From Spirosoma aureum (GTDB lineage: Bacteria; Bacteroidota; Bacteroidia; Cytophagales; Spirosomataceae), in the NCBI RefSeq assembly GCF_011604685.1, contig NZ_CP050063.1, positions 7,915,001-7,979,000 of the forward strand: DNA of 64,000 bases. Reading direction: 5' to 3'. The position numbers were made by a program, and so were the translations under genes. Positions within the stretch are counted from its first letter, which is position 1; the number at the start of each line of letters is the position of its first letter. Of this stretch, positions 62,477-64,000 are shown in pieces. The notes beneath the pieces were generated by a model. That model worked only from the letters and a program-made list of their open reading frames with translations. It made no database searches and was not told the DNA's origin.

Positions 62477-63490
62477 CTATCGTAATTTATAATCTGCCCG
62501 CATACCATCGCATATCCAGTTAGCCAGTGCCTGCCGATTACCGGCCAGCAGAAAGCGACGCTGATCTTTCTCGTTTCGGATGTTGCCTAATTCAATAAAG
62601 ACGGTTGGTGGATGGCTGTTTTTTACCACATACAAGCTACTCCGGTCCGATACGTTGCCCAGATAGCTCCGGTTAGGTTGATAGCGCTTATAGCCAGCGT
62701 TGAAACTTCGATGAATATTTTTAGCCAGCCTTTTCCCTACTCCACTGTTCTGGTGGTGATAGAAAAACACATCGATGGTTTCGCCCGCGCTCCGGCTGTC
62801 GACATGAATGGTTACCATTCGTTGATACGCCCCTTTATGTTTTCGGTTGAGACGGTTCACGGCATCCGTACACTGGCGTAGCCGAAGGGTCTGGTTTAAT
62901 GGAATTGTCTGTCGGAGATACGTAACTTCGTCGCGGTCCAGCTTCAGTATTTTATCATCCCGGATGCCATCATTAGGATCCTGAAGAATCATGTAAACAG
63001 TAGCGCCATGTTCCATCAGGGCACGAGCCAATCGGATAGTTACATCGTAGGCGTATTCGTCTTCGGGTAACACATACTTGCCGTACCGGCCCAGCGCGCC
63101 CGGATCAGGCCCGCCATGCCCCGATGCCAGATAATAGACCGCTCCCCTCAACAAATGATCTTTCACCGCCACATGGGCATATCTCGGACCAAACAAGGCC
63201 ACAGTTGTTGATGAAACGACCTTCTTGTTTTCCTCCGCCAGCGCTTTTCTCTTGGTTGCTTTGCGATTGACTGCGCTTATTTTGGTGGTTGAGCGCCGAT
63301 GTACTTTTCCCGCTATTCGTTTCTTGCCGGGTTTAGTCGGAGCGACATGGCCATTGGTTGGTCTGGCCAGAATCTGCTCATCTCCCCACCGACTTAAGCA
63401 GAAAAATAGGGTTAAAAGGACGACAAAAAACTGAGTATTGATGGAAGTATTCCGTTTCTGCACTGGCGTTATGTATCTATCTATGAACAA
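62477..63490 (-). CDS. N-acetylmuramoyl-L-alanine amidase (Amidase_3)
   Basis: 337 residues, exported by an N-terminal hydrophobic segment (QFFVVLLTLFFCLSRWG). The first visible codon at 63490 is TTG; a GTG at 63463 (QKRNTSINTQFF) gives a neater signal peptide. After a Lys-rich linker comes Amidase_3 (about 125-335): ASGHGGPDPGALGRYGKYVL (Zn His), DEYAYDVTIRLARALMEHGA (Zn Glu), MVTIHVDSRSAGETID (Zn His) and FIELGNIRNEKDQRRF (catalytic Glu). Cleaves amide bonds in peptidoglycan during division or remodelling. Confidence 0.92.
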   Translation of the reverse strand: MFIDRYITPVQKRNTSINTQFFVVLLTLFFCLSRWGDEQILARPTNGHVAPTKPGKKRIAGKVHRRSTTKISAVNRKATKRKALAEENKKVVSSTTVALFGPRYAHVAVKDHLLRGAVYYLASGHGGPDPGALGRYGKYVLPEDEYAYDVTIRLARALMEHGATVYMILQDPNDGIRDDKILKLDRDEVTYLRQTIPLNQTLRLRQCTDAVNRLNRKHKGAYQRMVTIHVDSRSAGETIDVFFYHHQNSGVGKRLAKNIHRSFNAGYKRYQPNRSYLGNVSDRSSLYVVKNSHPPTVFIELGNIRNEKDQRRFLLAGNRQALANWICDGMRADYKLR

Positions 63491-63556
63491 AGTAACGCTA
63501 TCTTTCAGTGAAATGATGTAGATCTAGTGAATAAAGCGACTTCCATTTATGGAAAG

Positions 63557-63578
63557 GCCCCGAATGTACATTCGGGGC
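63557..63578 (-). terminator. palindromic hairpin after lepB
   Basis: GCCCCGAATGT/ACATTCGGGGC is a perfect 22-nt palindrome, 29 nt after the lepB stop on the minus strand. A short CTTTCC run follows on that strand. It could terminate lepB. Confidence 0.6.
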
Positions 63579-63606
63579 TTCACGTCAAACTCGTATGGCA
63601 GATTGA

Positions 63607-64000
63607 TTAGTCAATCGTTCTAAACAACCGATTCCAGCGGATTTTATTCCAGATATTGGCTGGGTTTGGATCAAGCGACATCCAGACAAATACCGCTTTC
63701 CCAACGATGTGGTCTTCGGGAACGAAACCCCAGAAGCGGGAATCGAGTGAGTTATCACGGTTATCGCCCATCATGAAGTAATAATCCTGCTTGAAGGTAT
63801 AGGACGTGATAGGCTGGCCACCAATTTTAATAGCAGCTGGTGTTACTTCCACTTTCTCGTTGCCTTCATACAATTCAATAACCGGGCCGTATAACGCAAT
63901 TGTTTGCGCGTTGATCTGAATAGTAGCCCCTTTTTTCGGAATGGTGATCGGCCCGAAATTATCGTGATTCCACTTGAAAGTCGGTGTACCATAAATACCG
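63607..64000 (-). CDS. lepB: signal peptidase I, C-terminal part (cut by window edge)
   Basis: The open frame continues past the right edge. The visible 130 residues are the C-terminal part of the long Bacteroidota signal peptidase [21 protein letters not shown], then [20 protein letters not shown] (the GDNRxxSxDSR box E) and [19 protein letters not shown]. The catalytic Ser and Lys lie beyond the window. Cleaves secretory signal peptides at the periplasmic face. Ends before the palindrome at 63557. Confidence 0.93.
   Translation of the reverse strand, partial: GIYGTPTFKWNHDNFGPITIPKKGATIQINAQTIALYGPVIELYEGNEKVEVTPAAIKIGGQPITSYTFKQDYYFMMGDNRDNSLDSRFWGFVPEDHIVGKAVFVWMSLDPNPANIWNKIRWNRLFRTID

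Noticed and set aside
1..64000. CRISPR arrays, tRNA or rRNA genes
   Set aside because: No regularly spaced repeats or cloverleaf/rRNA-like sequence seen on reading; the repeats found are isolated hairpins.

Overview
The window looks like chromosome of a Cytophagales bacterium close to Spirosoma (phylum Bacteroidota). This rests on gene content, not a database match: two TonB-dependent receptor/DUF4249 lipoprotein pairs, an FtsX/MacB-type permease with the Bacteroidota N-terminal prefix domain next to a PadR regulator, a beta-propeller LytS-type kinase with a LytTR regulator, a long-form signal peptidase I, weak Shine-Dalgarno sites and mid-range GC. I saw no rRNA, tRNA, CRISPR array or prophage.

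Layout. 1-2047: the tail of a nitrilase, an AraC-type regulator and a second nitrilase-family amidohydrolase. 2099-6620 (minus): a likely operon of TonB receptor, DUF4249 lipoprotein and GT9 glycosyltransferase. 6621-10697: a strain-variable, AT-rich island bounded by two copies of the last 92 bp of polX. It holds a Cys-rich lipoprotein, a small 3-TM protein, a wrecked IS5-like transposase, an orphan C-terminal gene fragment and a small secreted protein. 10698-18626: polX, a 2TM protein, thyA with a pentapeptide-repeat protein, a hybrid histidine kinase and an AI-2E-type permease. 18812-25964 (plus): a four-gene outer-membrane operon (secreted protein, STN-type TonB receptor, DUF4249 lipoprotein, MG2-like protein). 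25973-32184 (minus): a membrane protein, a giant AsmA-like protein and an outer-membrane barrel. 32820-39637: topA, a small lipoprotein, PadR and its permease. 39650-46444 (minus): an acyltransferase, the LytTR/LytS-like two-component pair and two small envelope proteins. 46716-51293: AraC plus two short-chain dehydrogenases, divergent from TetR plus a TetX-like flavin monooxygenase. 51361-58427 (minus): mostly uncharacterised envelope proteins (LRR, YbjN-like, TPM, DKNYY). 58789-64000: a cytochrome-like/copper monooxygenase-like lipoprotein, a methyltransferase, apaG, ung, a cell-wall amidase and the tail of lepB.

The most unusual structure is in three places. First, the island at 6782-10805 is flanked by diverged, independently terminated polX 3' ends, which is the footprint expected of integration into the end of a protein-coding gene. 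Second, long intergenic hairpins fall into families that share an apex but have private, self-complementary outer arms, and they lack terminator U-tracts. Third, a lipoprotein with a hydrophobic C-terminal domain sits directly before a tiny membrane protein inside the island, a possible effector/immunity pair. Much of the rest is housekeeping and envelope biology: nutrient uptake through the outer membrane, envelope assembly, cell-wall turnover and DNA repair (polX, ung, topA, thyA).
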